Of a DNA stretch of 64,000 bases, positions 27,025 through 36,329 are shown in pieces. Source of the DNA: VRUE01 sp963753585. Lineage in GTDB: Bacteria; Actinomycetota; Thermoleophilia; Solirubrobacterales; 70-9. The notes under the pieces are model-generated. The model searched no databases. It was not told where the DNA came from and saw nothing but the letters and a program-made list of their open reading frames with translations. Both the position numbers and the translations under genes were made by a program. The stretch lies in NCBI GenBank assembly GCA_963753585.1, contig CAVWCU010000001.1, positions 1,674,001-1,738,000 on the forward strand, written 5' to 3'. Within the stretch, counting starts at the first letter, position 1. Each line of letters opens with the position of its first letter.

Positions 27025-27621
27025 ATGGCTGAGCTGCCGATCGACATCGCGCTGACCGAGGGTCGGGTTCCGGATCGCACGCCGGAGCAGGTTCCCGAGC
27101 TTCATGAAGTCGATTGCCCGGAGGAGCTGCGGGAGCGGATAGAGGAGTTGATGTCTCGGTACCCGGATCGGAAGTCGGCTTCGATCCCGGCGCTTTGGGC
27201 TGTGCAGCGACTTTATGGCTGGTGCACGCCGGAGGGGATTCGGCAGGCTGCCGCGGTTATGCGGGTTACTCCGGCTTATCTGGAGTCGGTGGCGAGCTTC
27301 TACGACCTGCTGCACACGGATCCGGTCGGGACTCACAAGGTCGCCGTCTGCACCAACATCAGTTGCTGGATGCGCGGTGGGGACGAGCTGCTCGAGGCGT
27401 TCCGGGCGGCGGCGGGGGACGACGGGGACTTCTTCGTCACCGGGTTCGAGTGCCTGGGCGCCTGCGACATCGCCCCGATGGCCTCGATCGACGAGCGTTA
27501 CTTCGGCCCGCTCGATGCCGCGGAAGCCCAGACCGCGATCGACCAACTGCGGGAAGGCGCCGACGTCCTGCCCGAGAAGGCGCTGGAGAAGCGGCCGCTG
27601 CCGGGAGGGCCCGATGCCTGA
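27025..27621 (+). CDS. nuoE: NADH-quinone oxidoreductase subunit E
   Basis: 198 residues. The thioredoxin-like [2Fe-2S] domain has CTNISCWMRGG and FECLGACDIAP, giving the four cysteines of cluster N1a. It docks on NuoF. Codons in the first half (27025-27320) use many more T endings (GGT, CTT, GAT, TAT, GCT) than neighbouring nuo genes, a local composition change. The end overlaps nuoF by 8 bp. Confidence 0.94.
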   Translation: MAELPIDIALTEGRVPDRTPEQVPELHEVDCPEELRERIEELMSRYPDRKSASIPALWAVQRLYGWCTPEGIRQAAAVMRVTPAYLESVASFYDLLHTDPVGTHKVAVCTNISCWMRGGDELLEAFRAAAGDDGDFFVTGFECLGACDIAPMASIDERYFGPLDAAEAQTAIDQLREGADVLPEKALEKRPLPGGPDA

Positions 27622-28885
27622 GACGCGGATGCTGCTGAAGAACGCCGAAGACCCGGCGCTGCGCACGCTCGCCGGCTACAAGGGCTACGGCGGCTACGCG
27701 ACTCTGGAGAAGGCCTACCGCGAGCTCGAGGCCGACGAGGTGCTGAAGGAGCTCGAAGAGTCGGGGCTGCGCGGCCGCGGCGGGGCAGGCTTCTCGATGG
27801 GCAAAAAGGCGAGCTTCCTACCTCGCGGCGGGGGCGTCGACAAGTACCTCTGCTGCAACGCCGACGAGTCCGAGCCCGGCGCCTTCAAGGACCGCGAGCT
27901 GATGCAGCGCAACCCGCACCAGCTGATCGAGGGGATAGCGATCGCCTCGCTGGCGGCCGGTATCGGCCACGCCTTCATCTTCATCCGCGGCGAGTACGAC
28001 TCCCAGGCCGACGTCCTCGACGCCGCGGTCGCCGAAGCCTACGAGGCCGGCTACCTGGGCAAGGACATCCTCGGCACCCATCGCGACCTCGAGCTGGTCG
28101 TCCACCGTGGCGCCGGCGCCTACATCTGCGGCGAGGAGACGGCGCTGCTCGACGCGCTCGAGGGCAAGCGCGGCAACCCGCGCCTGAAGCCGCCGTTCCC
28201 CGCGGTGCAGGGCCTCTACGGCGGACCGACGCTGATCAACAACGTCGAGACCCTCTCCAACGTGCCGCACATCGTCCGCAACGGCGCCGAGTGGTTCAAG
28301 GGCTTCGGCACCGAGCAGTCGCCGGGGACCAAGGTGGTCTCGATCTCCGGCTGCGTGCAGCGGCCAGGCAACTACGAGGTCGAGCTCGGCGTCCCGACGC
28401 GCGAGCTGATCATGGGCCTGGCCGGCGGCCCGGCGGAGGGACGCGAGGTGAAGGCCTTCTACCCGGGCGGCTCGTCCTCCCCCGTCCTCACCGCCGAGGA
28501 GGGACTCGACCTCCCCTACAGCTTCGAGGCGATGGCGGAGGCGGGCTCGATGCTCGGCTCGGGCTCGATCATCGTCGCCGACGACAGCGTCTCGATCCCG
28601 CTCATGGCGCTGCGCACCGCGCGCTTCTACCACCACGAGTCCTGCGGCAAGTGCACCCCTTGCCGGGAGGGCACCAACTGGACCGTGAAGATGCTGGAAC
28701 GGGTCGTGCGCGGCGAGGCGACGCCGATGGACCTCGACATCGTCGCCTCGGTCCAGGAGAACATCATCGGCCACTGCCTCTGCGTGCTCGGGGACTCGAT
28801 GGCGATGCCGGTCGGGGCGATGGTGCGCAAGTTCCGCGACGAGTTCGAGGCGGTCATCGCCGAAAACCAGGCGGTGGCGGCGTGA
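27614..28885 (+). CDS. nuoF: NADH-quinone oxidoreductase subunit F
   Basis: 423 residues from ATG at 27614. FMN/NADH binding: RGRGGAGFSMG and CGEETALLDALEGKRG. Cluster N3: ESCGKCTPCREG plus the distal Cys in IGHCLCVLG. This is the NADH-oxidising subunit at the tip of the peripheral arm. Its TGA overlaps the nuoG GTG. Confidence 0.95.
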   Translation: MPETRMLLKNAEDPALRTLAGYKGYGGYATLEKAYRELEADEVLKELEESGLRGRGGAGFSMGKKASFLPRGGGVDKYLCCNADESEPGAFKDRELMQRNPHQLIEGIAIASLAAGIGHAFIFIRGEYDSQADVLDAAVAEAYEAGYLGKDILGTHRDLELVVHRGAGAYICGEETALLDALEGKRGNPRLKPPFPAVQGLYGGPTLINNVETLSNVPHIVRNGAEWFKGFGTEQSPGTKVVSISGCVQRPGNYEVELGVPTRELIMGLAGGPAEGREVKAFYPGGSSSPVLTAEEGLDLPYSFEAMAEAGSMLGSGSIIVADDSVSIPLMALRTARFYHHESCGKCTPCREGTNWTVKMLERVVRGEATPMDLDIVASVQENIIGHCLCVLGDSMAMPVGAMVRKFRDEFEAVIAENQAVAA

Positions 28886-31428
28886 GCGGCAAAGAGGTGA
28901 CGCTGATCATCGACGGTCGCGAGGTGACCGCGACCGAGGGCGAGATGCTGCACGACGCCGCCAAGCGGGGCGACGTCGAGATCCCGATCTTCTGTTACGA
29001 GCCGAAGCTGGGCGAACCGGTCGGCGCCTGCCGCATGTGCCTGGTCGAGATCGAGGGGATCCCGAAGCTGCAGACCTCCTGCTCGACCCCGGTCCGCGAC
29101 GGCATGGTCGTCCACACCCGTACCGACCAGGTCAAGCACGCTCAGAGCGCCGTGGTCGAGTTCCTGCTCGTCAACCACCCGCTCGACTGCCCGGTCTGCG
29201 ACAAAGGCGGCGAGTGCCCGCTGCAGGACATCTCGATGGGCTGGGGCCCCGGCAAGAGTCGGATGACCGATCAGAAGCGCCATTTCCAGAAGCCGGTCGA
29301 GCTCTCGCCGCTTGTGGCGATCGACCGCGAGCGCTGCATCCTCTGCTACCGCTGCGTGCGTTTCAGCCAGGAGGTCGCCGAGGACGAGCAGCTGCAGCTG
29401 CTCGAGCGTGGCGACCGCACCTTCGTCGGCACCTTCGACGACCGGCCTTACGTGGCGCCCTTCCACGGCAACATCACCGACCTCTGCCCGGTCGGGGCGC
29501 TGACCAGCTACACCTACCGCTTCCGCGCCCGGCCCTGGGACATCGAGCAGGCGGGCTCGGTCTGCACGCTCTGCCCAAGCCAGTGCAACGTCGGCTTCAC
29601 CGTCCGCGACGAGCAGGTGAAGCGGGTGATCGCCCGCGACAACCCCGACGTCGACGACGGCTGGCTCTGCGACCGCGGCCGCTACGGCTTCGAGATGTTC
29701 GCCGCCGAGGAGCGGGTGCGTGGGCCGCGCCTGCGCGGCGGTGCCGAGGTGGATTGGGCCGACGCGATCGCCAAGGCCGCCGCGGCGCTGAAGCACGGCG
29801 GCACGCAGAGCGCCGCGATCGTCGGCGACGCCTCCAACGAGGAGGGCTACCTGGTCCAGCGCATCCTGCGCGAAGCCTTGGGGTCGCCCCACGTCGACTC
29901 CCGGCCCTCGCGCGGCCCAAGCCGCGACGCGCTGGTCCGCCTGAGCCAACCCGACATCTCGGCCAGGGTCCGCGACATCGACGACGCCGACGCGATCCTC
30001 GTCCTCGGCACCGACCCCCTGCACAGCAGCCCGATCCTCGACCTGCGCATCCGCAAGGCGATCCGCCGCAACGGCGCCAAGCTGGCGGTGGCGACTGAGC
30101 AGCCCACAACCCTCGATGGCGGCGCGGTCGAGGCAATCCGGTACGCGCCCGGAGCCGCCACCGCCTTTCTCGCCGAGCTGGCTGGGGCGCTGGCCACTGT
30201 TGGTACCCCCTCCTCACTCGGAGGTCGGCGAGAAGAGTCGGCGTTGTCCCCCGAGGTTGATGGCGCCGACTCCGCAAAACGTTCGGAGGGGGTACCGACA
30301 GTGGCCGACGTACTCCAGGGCGCTGAACGGGTCGTCGTCATATGGGGGGAGCGGATCGGCCGCGAGCAGGGTGCGGTCGAGGCGCTGCTCGACGTCGCCG
30401 CGGCTCTCGACCTCGCGGGCAAGGAGGGCACCGGTCTCCTTGAAATACCGGAGCTGGCAAATGCCCGCGGGCTGCGCGAGGCCGGTTGCCTACCGGATGC
30501 AGGTCCAGGACTGACCACAGCAGCGGGAGGTAAGAGCACCGAGGAGATCCGCGCCGCATTGGTGGCCGGCGAGCTGAAGACCCTCCTGCTGTTCGGCGTT
30601 GATCCGCTGCGCGACTTCCCGGACACCCAGGCCTGGAAGAACGCGCTGGCCAAGGCTGGCCACGTCGTCGTCTTCTCGACGTTCGAGAACGCTACGACGG
30701 CCATGGCGGATGTTGTCTTCCCTCTTGAGACTCACGCGGAGAAAGACGGCACGGTCACGCATCCGGACGGCCGCTTGCAGCGAGTCCGCCCGAGTGCCTC
30801 CCGTCCCGGCGACATCCGCCCCAACTGGGGCGTACTGGCCGAGTTGTCTCTTGCGCTCGGGCATGACACGGGCATCAGCTCCCAACCTTCGGCGTTCGCA
30901 GCTCTCACCGAAGCTGTCCCGTTCTACGCCGGAATCACGGACTCCGACATCGGTGGTCGCGGCATTCGCTGGCAAGAGGTCGTGCCTGAGAGGGCCGGGG
31001 GGGTCGACTCGCCGGACACTGAGCCCGAGGCGCCCTCGCCGCCCGCCCAGACCGACCCCGACACTCGCCGAGCGGCGTCCGCCGAGGCGGCCCCCCCGGC
31101 CCACCCCGCCCCGGGGTCGCTCGCGCTATCCACGTACCGGGATCTGTGGGTCGGCCCGATCACCGAGCTGAATCCCCCCCTGAGATTCCTGCAGCCGCAA
31201 CAGCGGGTGGAGCTTTCGGTGTCCGATGCCGAACGGCTCGGGCTCAAAGCTGGTGAAGAGGTGAGCGTCTCCCAGAACGGGACGAGCTTGGGTGCGCGGG
31301 TGGCAATTCGGGAGCGGGTTCCCGAGGGGGTTTGCTTCCTGATCGAGGGCACCGCCGAGTCCAACGCAAACGCCCTGCTCAACGGCAGCCCGGTCAGCGT
31401 CCAGATCGAGAAGACTCCCGCCGCCTGA
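28882..31428 (+). CDS. nuoG: NADH-quinone oxidoreductase subunit G, with two in-frame palindromic insertions
   Basis: 848 residues. The N-terminal ferredoxin domain has FCYEPKLGEPVGACRMC (N1b), the His/Cys cluster HPLDCPVCDKGGECPL (N5), CILCYRCV (N4) and the extra N7-type set CTLCPSQC...WLCDRG, followed by a molybdopterin-oxidoreductase-like domain. Two low-complexity hydrophilic stretches (about residues 437-475 and 703-742) coincide with long DNA inverted repeats at 30192-30306 and 30992-31102. Their length preserves the frame, so they look like palindromic elements translated as part of the protein. GTG start overlaps the nuoF stop. Confidence 0.94.
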   Translation: MSGKEVTLIIDGREVTATEGEMLHDAAKRGDVEIPIFCYEPKLGEPVGACRMCLVEIEGIPKLQTSCSTPVRDGMVVHTRTDQVKHAQSAVVEFLLVNHPLDCPVCDKGGECPLQDISMGWGPGKSRMTDQKRHFQKPVELSPLVAIDRERCILCYRCVRFSQEVAEDEQLQLLERGDRTFVGTFDDRPYVAPFHGNITDLCPVGALTSYTYRFRARPWDIEQAGSVCTLCPSQCNVGFTVRDEQVKRVIARDNPDVDDGWLCDRGRYGFEMFAAEERVRGPRLRGGAEVDWADAIAKAAAALKHGGTQSAAIVGDASNEEGYLVQRILREALGSPHVDSRPSRGPSRDALVRLSQPDISARVRDIDDADAILVLGTDPLHSSPILDLRIRKAIRRNGAKLAVATEQPTTLDGGAVEAIRYAPGAATAFLAELAGALATVGTPSSLGGRREESALSPEVDGADSAKRSEGVPTVADVLQGAERVVVIWGERIGREQGAVEALLDVAAALDLAGKEGTGLLEIPELANARGLREAGCLPDAGPGLTTAAGGKSTEEIRAALVAGELKTLLLFGVDPLRDFPDTQAWKNALAKAGHVVVFSTFENATTAMADVVFPLETHAEKDGTVTHPDGRLQRVRPSASRPGDIRPNWGVLAELSLALGHDTGISSQPSAFAALTEAVPFYAGITDSDIGGRGIRWQEVVPERAGGVDSPDTEPEAPSPPAQTDPDTRRAASAEAAPPAHPAPGSLALSTYRDLWVGPITELNPPLRFLQPQQRVELSVSDAERLGLKAGEEVSVSQNGTSLGARVAIRERVPEGVCFLIEGTAESNANALLNGSPVSVQIEKTPAA
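30192..30306. repeat. Palindromic element 1 inside nuoG
   Basis: 22-bp arms (30192-30213 and 30285-30306) match except one G-T wobble. An inner stem CGGAG(G)TCGGCG/CGCCGACTCCG follows, with ACTC (30216-30219) at its 5' foot. The 115-bp element is read through in frame as a Ser/Glu/Gly-rich stretch. Confidence 0.75.
30992..31102. repeat. Palindromic element 2 inside nuoG
   Basis: GGGCCGGGGGGG (30992-31003) pairs perfectly with CCCCCCCGGCCC (31091-31102), and pairing continues imperfectly inward through CTCGCCGGAC and GTCCGCCGAGG. The encoded part is Pro/Ala/Asp-rich and lies just before the C-terminal beta-barrel of the molybdopterin-like domain. Confidence 0.6.
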
Positions 31429-32426
31429 TGCTGCCCCTCGCCGACACCCAGCTCGTCGAAGCGACCTGGATCATGATCGTCAAGAGCCTCGTCATCTTCG
31501 GCGTGATCTTCGCGGTCCTGCCGCTGATGACGGTGCTGGAGCGCAAGCTGATCGGACGCTTCCAGCACCGCTACGGCCCCAACCGCGTCGGCCCATACGG
31601 AATCCTGCAGCCGCTTGCCGACGTCGGCAAGCTGCTCAGCAAGGAAGCCTTCCGGCCGGCCAACGCGATCCCGACCCTGTTCATCCTCGGCCCGCTGCTG
31701 CCGGTCCTCTCCGGGGTCCTGGCGCTGGCGATCATCCCCTGGGGCGACGTCCAGGACGGCGTCGGCCTCTACGGGATCGACGTGCCGATCGGCATCCTCT
31801 ACTTCTTCGCCGTCGGCTCGATCGCCTTCTACGGCCTGCTGCTGGGCGGCTGGTCCTCGGGCTCCAAGTACAGCCTGCTCGGGGCGATGCGCGGCGCGGC
31901 GCAGCTGATCTCCTACGAGGTCGCGATGGGCCTGGCCCTGCTCGGCGTGATCATGATGGGCGGCTCGCTCTCGCTGGTCGACATCGTCCACGCCCAGGGC
32001 GCGATGTGGTTCGTCGTCCCCCAGCTCGTCGGTTTCCTGATCTTCATGCTGGCCGGCTTCGCCGAGACCAACCGCACGCCGTTCGACATGCCCGAGGCCG
32101 ACGCCGAACTGGTCCAGGGATTCATGACCGAGTACGGCGGCATGCGCTTCGGCAGCTTCCTGCTGGTCGAGTACATGGAGATCATCGTCGTCTCCGGCGT
32201 CGCCGCGGCGATGTTCCTCGGCGGCTGGATGGGGCCCGGCCCCAGCTTCCTCGACCCGATCTGGATGTTGGCCAAGATGCTCGGCCTGGTCCTGCTCTTC
32301 ATCTGGGTGCGGGCGACGCTGCCGAGGCTGCGCTACGACCAGCTGATGAGCCTCGGCTGGAAGGTGCTGCTGCCGCTGGCAACCCTCAACGCCCTCGTCA
32401 CCGCGGTCCTGGTGGTGGTGACGTGA
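31428..32426 (+). CDS. nuoH: NADH-quinone oxidoreductase subunit H
   Basis: 332 residues, eight or nine membrane helices. FQHRYGPNRVGPYGILQPLAD and AGFAETNRTPFDMPEADAEL are the conserved loops that form the quinone entrance with NuoB and NuoD. Starts with ATG overlapping the nuoG stop; ends overlapping nuoI GTG. Confidence 0.95.
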   Translation: MLPLADTQLVEATWIMIVKSLVIFGVIFAVLPLMTVLERKLIGRFQHRYGPNRVGPYGILQPLADVGKLLSKEAFRPANAIPTLFILGPLLPVLSGVLALAIIPWGDVQDGVGLYGIDVPIGILYFFAVGSIAFYGLLLGGWSSGSKYSLLGAMRGAAQLISYEVAMGLALLGVIMMGGSLSLVDIVHAQGAMWFVVPQLVGFLIFMLAGFAETNRTPFDMPEADAELVQGFMTEYGGMRFGSFLLVEYMEIIVVSGVAAAMFLGGWMGPGPSFLDPIWMLAKMLGLVLLFIWVRATLPRLRYDQLMSLGWKVLLPLATLNALVTAVLVVVT

Positions 32427-32965
32427 CCGAGTTCCCCTATCTGAAGGACACCGACGTGGTCGAGGTGCAGCGCGGACCAGAGCCGGGCGGGGTCGGCGGT
32501 GCCTACCGCGCCTTCGGCGAGACGCTGCGCGGGCTGAAGACGACGATGGCGCGCCTGATCGAGGGGCCGCTGACGATCCAGTACCCGGAGGAGAAGACCC
32601 CCGTCTACCCGCGCTTCCGCGGCCGCCACAAGCTGCATAAGTTCGAGGACACGGATCTGGAGAAGTGCGTCGGCTGCTCGCTCTGCGCCGCCGCCTGCCC
32701 GGCCGACTGCATCCGCGTCGTCGCGGCGGAGAACATCCCCGGCGAGCGCGTCTCGGCCGGCGAGCGCTACGCCGCCGTCTACGAGATCAACATCTCGCGC
32801 TGCATCTTCTGCGGCTACTGCGAGATCGCCTGCCCCTTCGACGCGATCACGATGGGCCACGACTACGAGATGGCCGACTACGACCGCACCGACCTGATCT
32901 TCACCAAGGAGATGCTGCTGGCCGAGCCGATCGAGCGGACCCCGCTGCGGGCGGAGGGCGAGTGA
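32423..32965 (+). CDS. nuoI: NADH-quinone oxidoreductase subunit I
   Basis: 180 residues. Two 4Fe-4S motifs CVGCSLCAAACPADCI and CIFCGYCEIACPFDAI hold clusters N6a and N6b, linking NuoG to NuoB. GTG at 32423 overlaps the nuoH stop. It is the last gene before a hairpin and an antisense gene that interrupt the operon. Confidence 0.95.
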   Translation: MTEFPYLKDTDVVEVQRGPEPGGVGGAYRAFGETLRGLKTTMARLIEGPLTIQYPEEKTPVYPRFRGRHKLHKFEDTDLEKCVGCSLCAAACPADCIRVVAAENIPGERVSAGERYAAVYEINISRCIFCGYCEIACPFDAITMGHDYEMADYDRTDLIFTKEMLLAEPIERTPLRAEGE

Positions 32966-32969
32966 GCGA

Positions 32970-33017
32970 CCCAATCGTCACGGTGATCGCCGGGTGTTCG
33001 AATCCGTGGCGATTGGG
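32970..33017. terminator. 14-bp inverted repeat after nuoI
   Basis: CCCAATCGTCACGG (32970-32983) pairs with CCGTGGCGATTGGG (33004-33017), one wobble, around a 20-nt loop. It begins 4 bp after the nuoI stop, between nuoI and the convergent DUF4242 gene, so it may end or attenuate transcription from either side. Confidence 0.6.
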
Positions 33018-33045
33018 GCGCGAACAATGGTGTTCTAGCGCCGCC

Positions 33046-33330
33046 CTACTCCGGGTCGGGCCGGACCAGGACCGTGTCGGCAACCGCGATGACCTCGTCC
33101 ACGGGCAGGTCCGCGCGGTCAGCGTGTTCCCGGATCGCCTCTGGGCTGGTGGCCTGGTAGACACAGACCGTGCCGACCGACCCGCCGCCCTCGTCGAGGA
33201 CGTAGCTCCGAATCCAGCGGATGTCGTCGGACATCTCCTCGTCTCCGACCTGCCGGGAGCGCTCGGCGGCCAGCTCGAGCTCACCACCGGACCTCCAGCC
33301 GCTCCGACGCAGAATCACGTATGTGTTCAC
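33046..33330 (-). CDS. DUF4242-like small protein on the strand opposite to nuo
   Basis: 94 residues with WIRSYVLDEGGGSVGTVCVYQATSPEAIREHA, the pattern of DUF4242, a ferredoxin-like fold of which some members have been described as nickel-binding. GTG start at 33330 has a GGAG ribosome site. It lies between nuoI and nuoJ in the antisense direction, so nuoJ-N must be read either through it or from its own promoter (33331-33420). Confidence 0.72.
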   Translation of the reverse strand: MNTYVILRRSGWRSGGELELAAERSRQVGDEEMSDDIRWIRSYVLDEGGGSVGTVCVYQATSPEAIREHADRADLPVDEVIAVADTVLVRPDPE

Positions 33331-33420
33331 AGGGACTCCGTTTCTCCCCTACCTGTCGCGTACGGATCCATCCAACCACTGCCCAGCTTTGCCGTCAACG
33401 CAACGGGGACGGGCGAGTAG

Positions 33421-34026
33421 ATGGAAGCGGTCCTCTTCTTCGCGGCGGCCCTCGGCGCCCTCGGCGGGGCCATCGGCGTAGTCGCCCTGCGCAACCCCTT
33501 CTACGGCGTCCTCGCACTGATCGTCCACCTCTTCTCCCTGGCCGTCCTCTTCCTCCTCCTCAGCGCCGCCTTCGTCGCCGCGGCCCAGGTGGTCGTCTAT
33601 GCAGGCGCCGTGATGGTCCTCTACGTCTTCGTAGTCGCCTACGTGGGCGGCGACACCGAGCCGACGCGAGACCCGATTCCCGGCCAAAAGTTCCTCGCCC
33701 CCCTGATGGGAGCAGCTCTGTTCATAGAGCTCTCCATCGCCGTGCTCGGTTCATCTCTCCTCGCCCTGAGCACCGAGGGTCCCGACATCGGCGCCGGCTT
33801 CGGCAACCCAGCGGCCATAGGCAAGCTCCTCCTAGAAGACTTCCTGCTCGCCTTCGAGGCCTCGTCCATCCTTCTCCTCCTGGCCGCCGTGGGCGCCGTA
33901 GTCCTCGCCGGCAAGCGAGACGAGGCGACTGTCGAGAGCGTGGCGGGACCGGCCTCGGCGGGAACTCCCGGCGAAAGCCGGCCCGCCGAGGCCGGCCCCG
34001 CCACGCCTGAGGGAACCGTCCGATGA
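33421..34026 (+). CDS. nuoJ: NADH-quinone oxidoreductase subunit J, with palindromic C-terminal extension
   Basis: 201 residues, five transmembrane helices. AAQVVVYAGAVMVLYVFVVAY is the conserved NuoJ helix 3 with its bulge. The last part (about residues 173-196) is encoded by a 69-bp inverted repeat (33938-34006) and is Gly/Ala/Pro-rich, outside the conserved domain. Its end overlaps nuoK by 4 bp. Confidence 0.93.
   Translation: MEAVLFFAAALGALGGAIGVVALRNPFYGVLALIVHLFSLAVLFLLLSAAFVAAAQVVVYAGAVMVLYVFVVAYVGGDTEPTRDPIPGQKFLAPLMGAALFIELSIAVLGSSLLALSTEGPDIGAGFGNPAAIGKLLLEDFLLAFEASSILLLLAAVGAVVLAGKRDEATVESVAGPASAGTPGESRPAEAGPATPEGTVR
33938..34006. repeat. Palindromic element inside the 3' end of nuoJ
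   Basis: 25-bp arms (33938-33962 and 33982-34006) differ at one position. The 19-nt loop begins AACTC and then forms CCGGC-GAAA-GCCGG, so it has the same ACTC-plus-inner-hairpin plan as the intergenic elements at 13518, 47479 and 57600. Confidence 0.75.
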
Positions 34027-34322
34027 ACGTCGAGTGGTACATCGTCCTCTCCAGCCTGCTGTTCGCGGTGGGAGCGACGGGAATCCTCCTGAGGCGAAGT
34101 CCGATAGTGATCCTTCTCTGCCTCGAGCTGATGCTGAACGCCGGCAACCTCGCCCTGGTCGCCTTCAGTCGCATGGTCGGCAACCAGGAGGGACAGGTCT
34201 TCGCGATCGTCGTGATGGTGGTGGCTGCCTGCGAGGTGGTCATCGGCCTCGGCCTGATCGTCGCGATCTTCCGCCGCAAGCTGCCGCTGAACGTCGATGA
34301 GCTGCGGGAGCTGAGGGGATGA
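34023..34322 (+). CDS. nuoK: NADH-quinone oxidoreductase subunit K
   Basis: 99 residues, three helices. The two buried Glu of the proton path are visible in LLCLELMLNAGNLALVAF and VVAACEVVIGLGLIVAIF. Full length, with 4-bp overlaps on both sides. Confidence 0.95.
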   Translation: MNVEWYIVLSSLLFAVGATGILLRRSPIVILLCLELMLNAGNLALVAFSRMVGNQEGQVFAIVVMVVAACEVVIGLGLIVAIFRRKLPLNVDELRELRG

Positions 34323-36329
34323 GCGCAACGGCCTGGGCCTGGCTGGTCCTGCTCTTCCCGCTGCTCGGCTCGATCGTCATCGGGCTCGGTTTCCGGACGC
34401 TGCCGGCCAAGGCCGCCGGCGTCATCGGCACGGCCGCGATCGGCCTTGCATTCGCCTGCGGCATCGCGGCGCTGATCAGCCTGCTGGGGGATGACCCCGA
34501 GGCTCGCCACCACGCATCGTCGCTGTGGGATTACGCCAGCGTCGCCGGCCTCGACATCAAGCTCGGCATCTTCGTCGACCCGCTCTCGGTCTTCATGGTC
34601 CTGATCGTCACCGGCGTCTCGACCTTGATCCACCTCTACTCGTTCGGCTACATGCAGTCCGACGAGGGGTACCACCGCTTCTTCAGCTACCTCAACTTCT
34701 TCGTCTTCTCGATGCTGCTGCTTGTCCTCGCCGGCAACTTCGTGCTGCTGATCGTCGGCTGGGCCTTCGTCGGCTTCGCCTCCTACGCGCTGATCAGCTT
34801 CTGGTACCGGCGCCAAACCGCGACCAGGGCCGGGATGAAGGCCTTCGTGATCAACGTCGTCGGCGACATCGGCCTCGTCCTCGCCGCCTTCCTGATCTTC
34901 CGCGAGCTGGGGGTCTTCGACTACGAGGCCGTCTTCGAGAAAGCGCCTGAGGTCTTCAGCACCAACGAGTGGACGATCACCGCGATCTGCCTGCTGCTCC
35001 TCGTCGGCGCCTTTGCCAAGTCGGCGCAGCTGCCATTCCACACCTGGCTGCCCGACGCGATGGAGGGCCCCACCCCGGTCTCCTCGCTGATCCACGCGGC
35101 AACGATGGTCACCGCCGGCGTCTACCTGATCGCCCGCACCCACGTCCTCTTCGCGCTTGCCCCGACCGCTGCCGACATCGCCGCCTTCGTCGGCCTGGCG
35201 ACGCTGCTGGTCGCGGCGACGATCGCCCTGGTGATGACCGACCTGAAGCGGGCGATCGCCTACTCGACGATGAGCCAGATCGGCTACATGATCGTCGGCG
35301 TCTCGATCGGCGCCTACAGCGCCGGCATGTTCCACCTGATGACGCACGCCTTCTTCAAGGCGCTGCTCTTCATGGCGGCCGGCTCGATCATCGCCGCGAT
35401 GGCAAACGAGCAGAACATCGACAAGATGCGCGGCTTCGGCAAGGCGATGCGCTTCACCGCGATCACGATGCTCTGCGGCGGCCTCGCCCTGGCCGCCTTC
35501 CCCGGCACCTCGGGCTTCTTCTCCAAGGACGAGATCCTCGCCTACGCGACCGCGCGCGGCGGCATGTACCTGATCTTCACCGTGCTCGGCTACTTCGGGG
35601 CGCTGCTGACCGCGATCTACACCTTCCGCCTGATCTTCCGCGTACTTCCCGGCAAGCCCTGCCCCGAGGCGCAGGAGCTGATCGACAGCGGCCACGTCCA
35701 TCACGCCCACCCCTTCAACCCGGCAAGCGGCGAAGAGGAGGACACCGAGGTCGGCTTCCCCGGCGCCGAGCACCACATCGCCGAGCGGTCGGCCTCGATG
35801 CGGGTCGCGATGGCGGTGCTCGCCTTCGGCGCCCTCTTCGCCGGGCTGGTCCAGATCCCGGGCGTCGACCACGTGGTGGGCTCCTTCCTCGACCCGGTCT
35901 TCGAGGGCCTCGTCCTCAGCCACGCGCATCCCTCGGTGGGCGCCGAGTGGTTCGGCCTTGCGATCGGCGCGGCGATCTCGCTGGCCGGCATCGGCATCGC
36001 CTACTACCTCTACGTGGCGCGCCCCGAGACGCCGGCCGCTCTGCAGCGGCGCTTCTCCGCCCTGCACACCTTCCTCTACAACAAGTGGTACTTCGACGAG
36101 GCGATCGACTTCCTCGTCGTGCGGCCGGCGCTGGCGATCGGCCGCTTCGCCAACCGCACCTTCGAGCGGGTGGTCGTCGACGGGCTCGTCAGCGGCACCG
36201 AGGACGTCGTCGGCGGCAGCGGCCGCCTCGTCCGGCTCGTGCAGAGCGGCTTCGTGCGCAGCTACGCGCTGCTCCTGATCGCCGGCTTCGCCGGGCTCGC
36301 CCTCTACTTCCTGCTCTGCCGCCTCATGA
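34319..36329 (+). CDS. nuoL: NADH-quinone oxidoreductase subunit L, reads into nuoM by an apparent indel
   Basis: About 669 residues of NuoL: antiporter-like helices with HTWLPDAMEGPTPVSSLIHA and KRAIAYSTMSQIGYM, then a long lateral helix and a last helix ending SYALLLIAGFAGLALYFLL. In the sequence as given there is no stop and the frame enters NuoM at ATG 36326. Removing one T at about 36317 gives LYFLLAAS and a TGA at 36327-36329 that overlaps the nuoM ATG exactly as the other nuo genes overlap. So the fusion is probably artificial. Confidence 0.9.

Noticed and set aside
32990..33016. TTCGAATCC as in a tRNA T-loop
   Set aside because: The flanking bases do not form a T-stem, and no acceptor, anticodon or D arm can be drawn; the bases belong to the loop and arm of the hairpin at 32970-33017.
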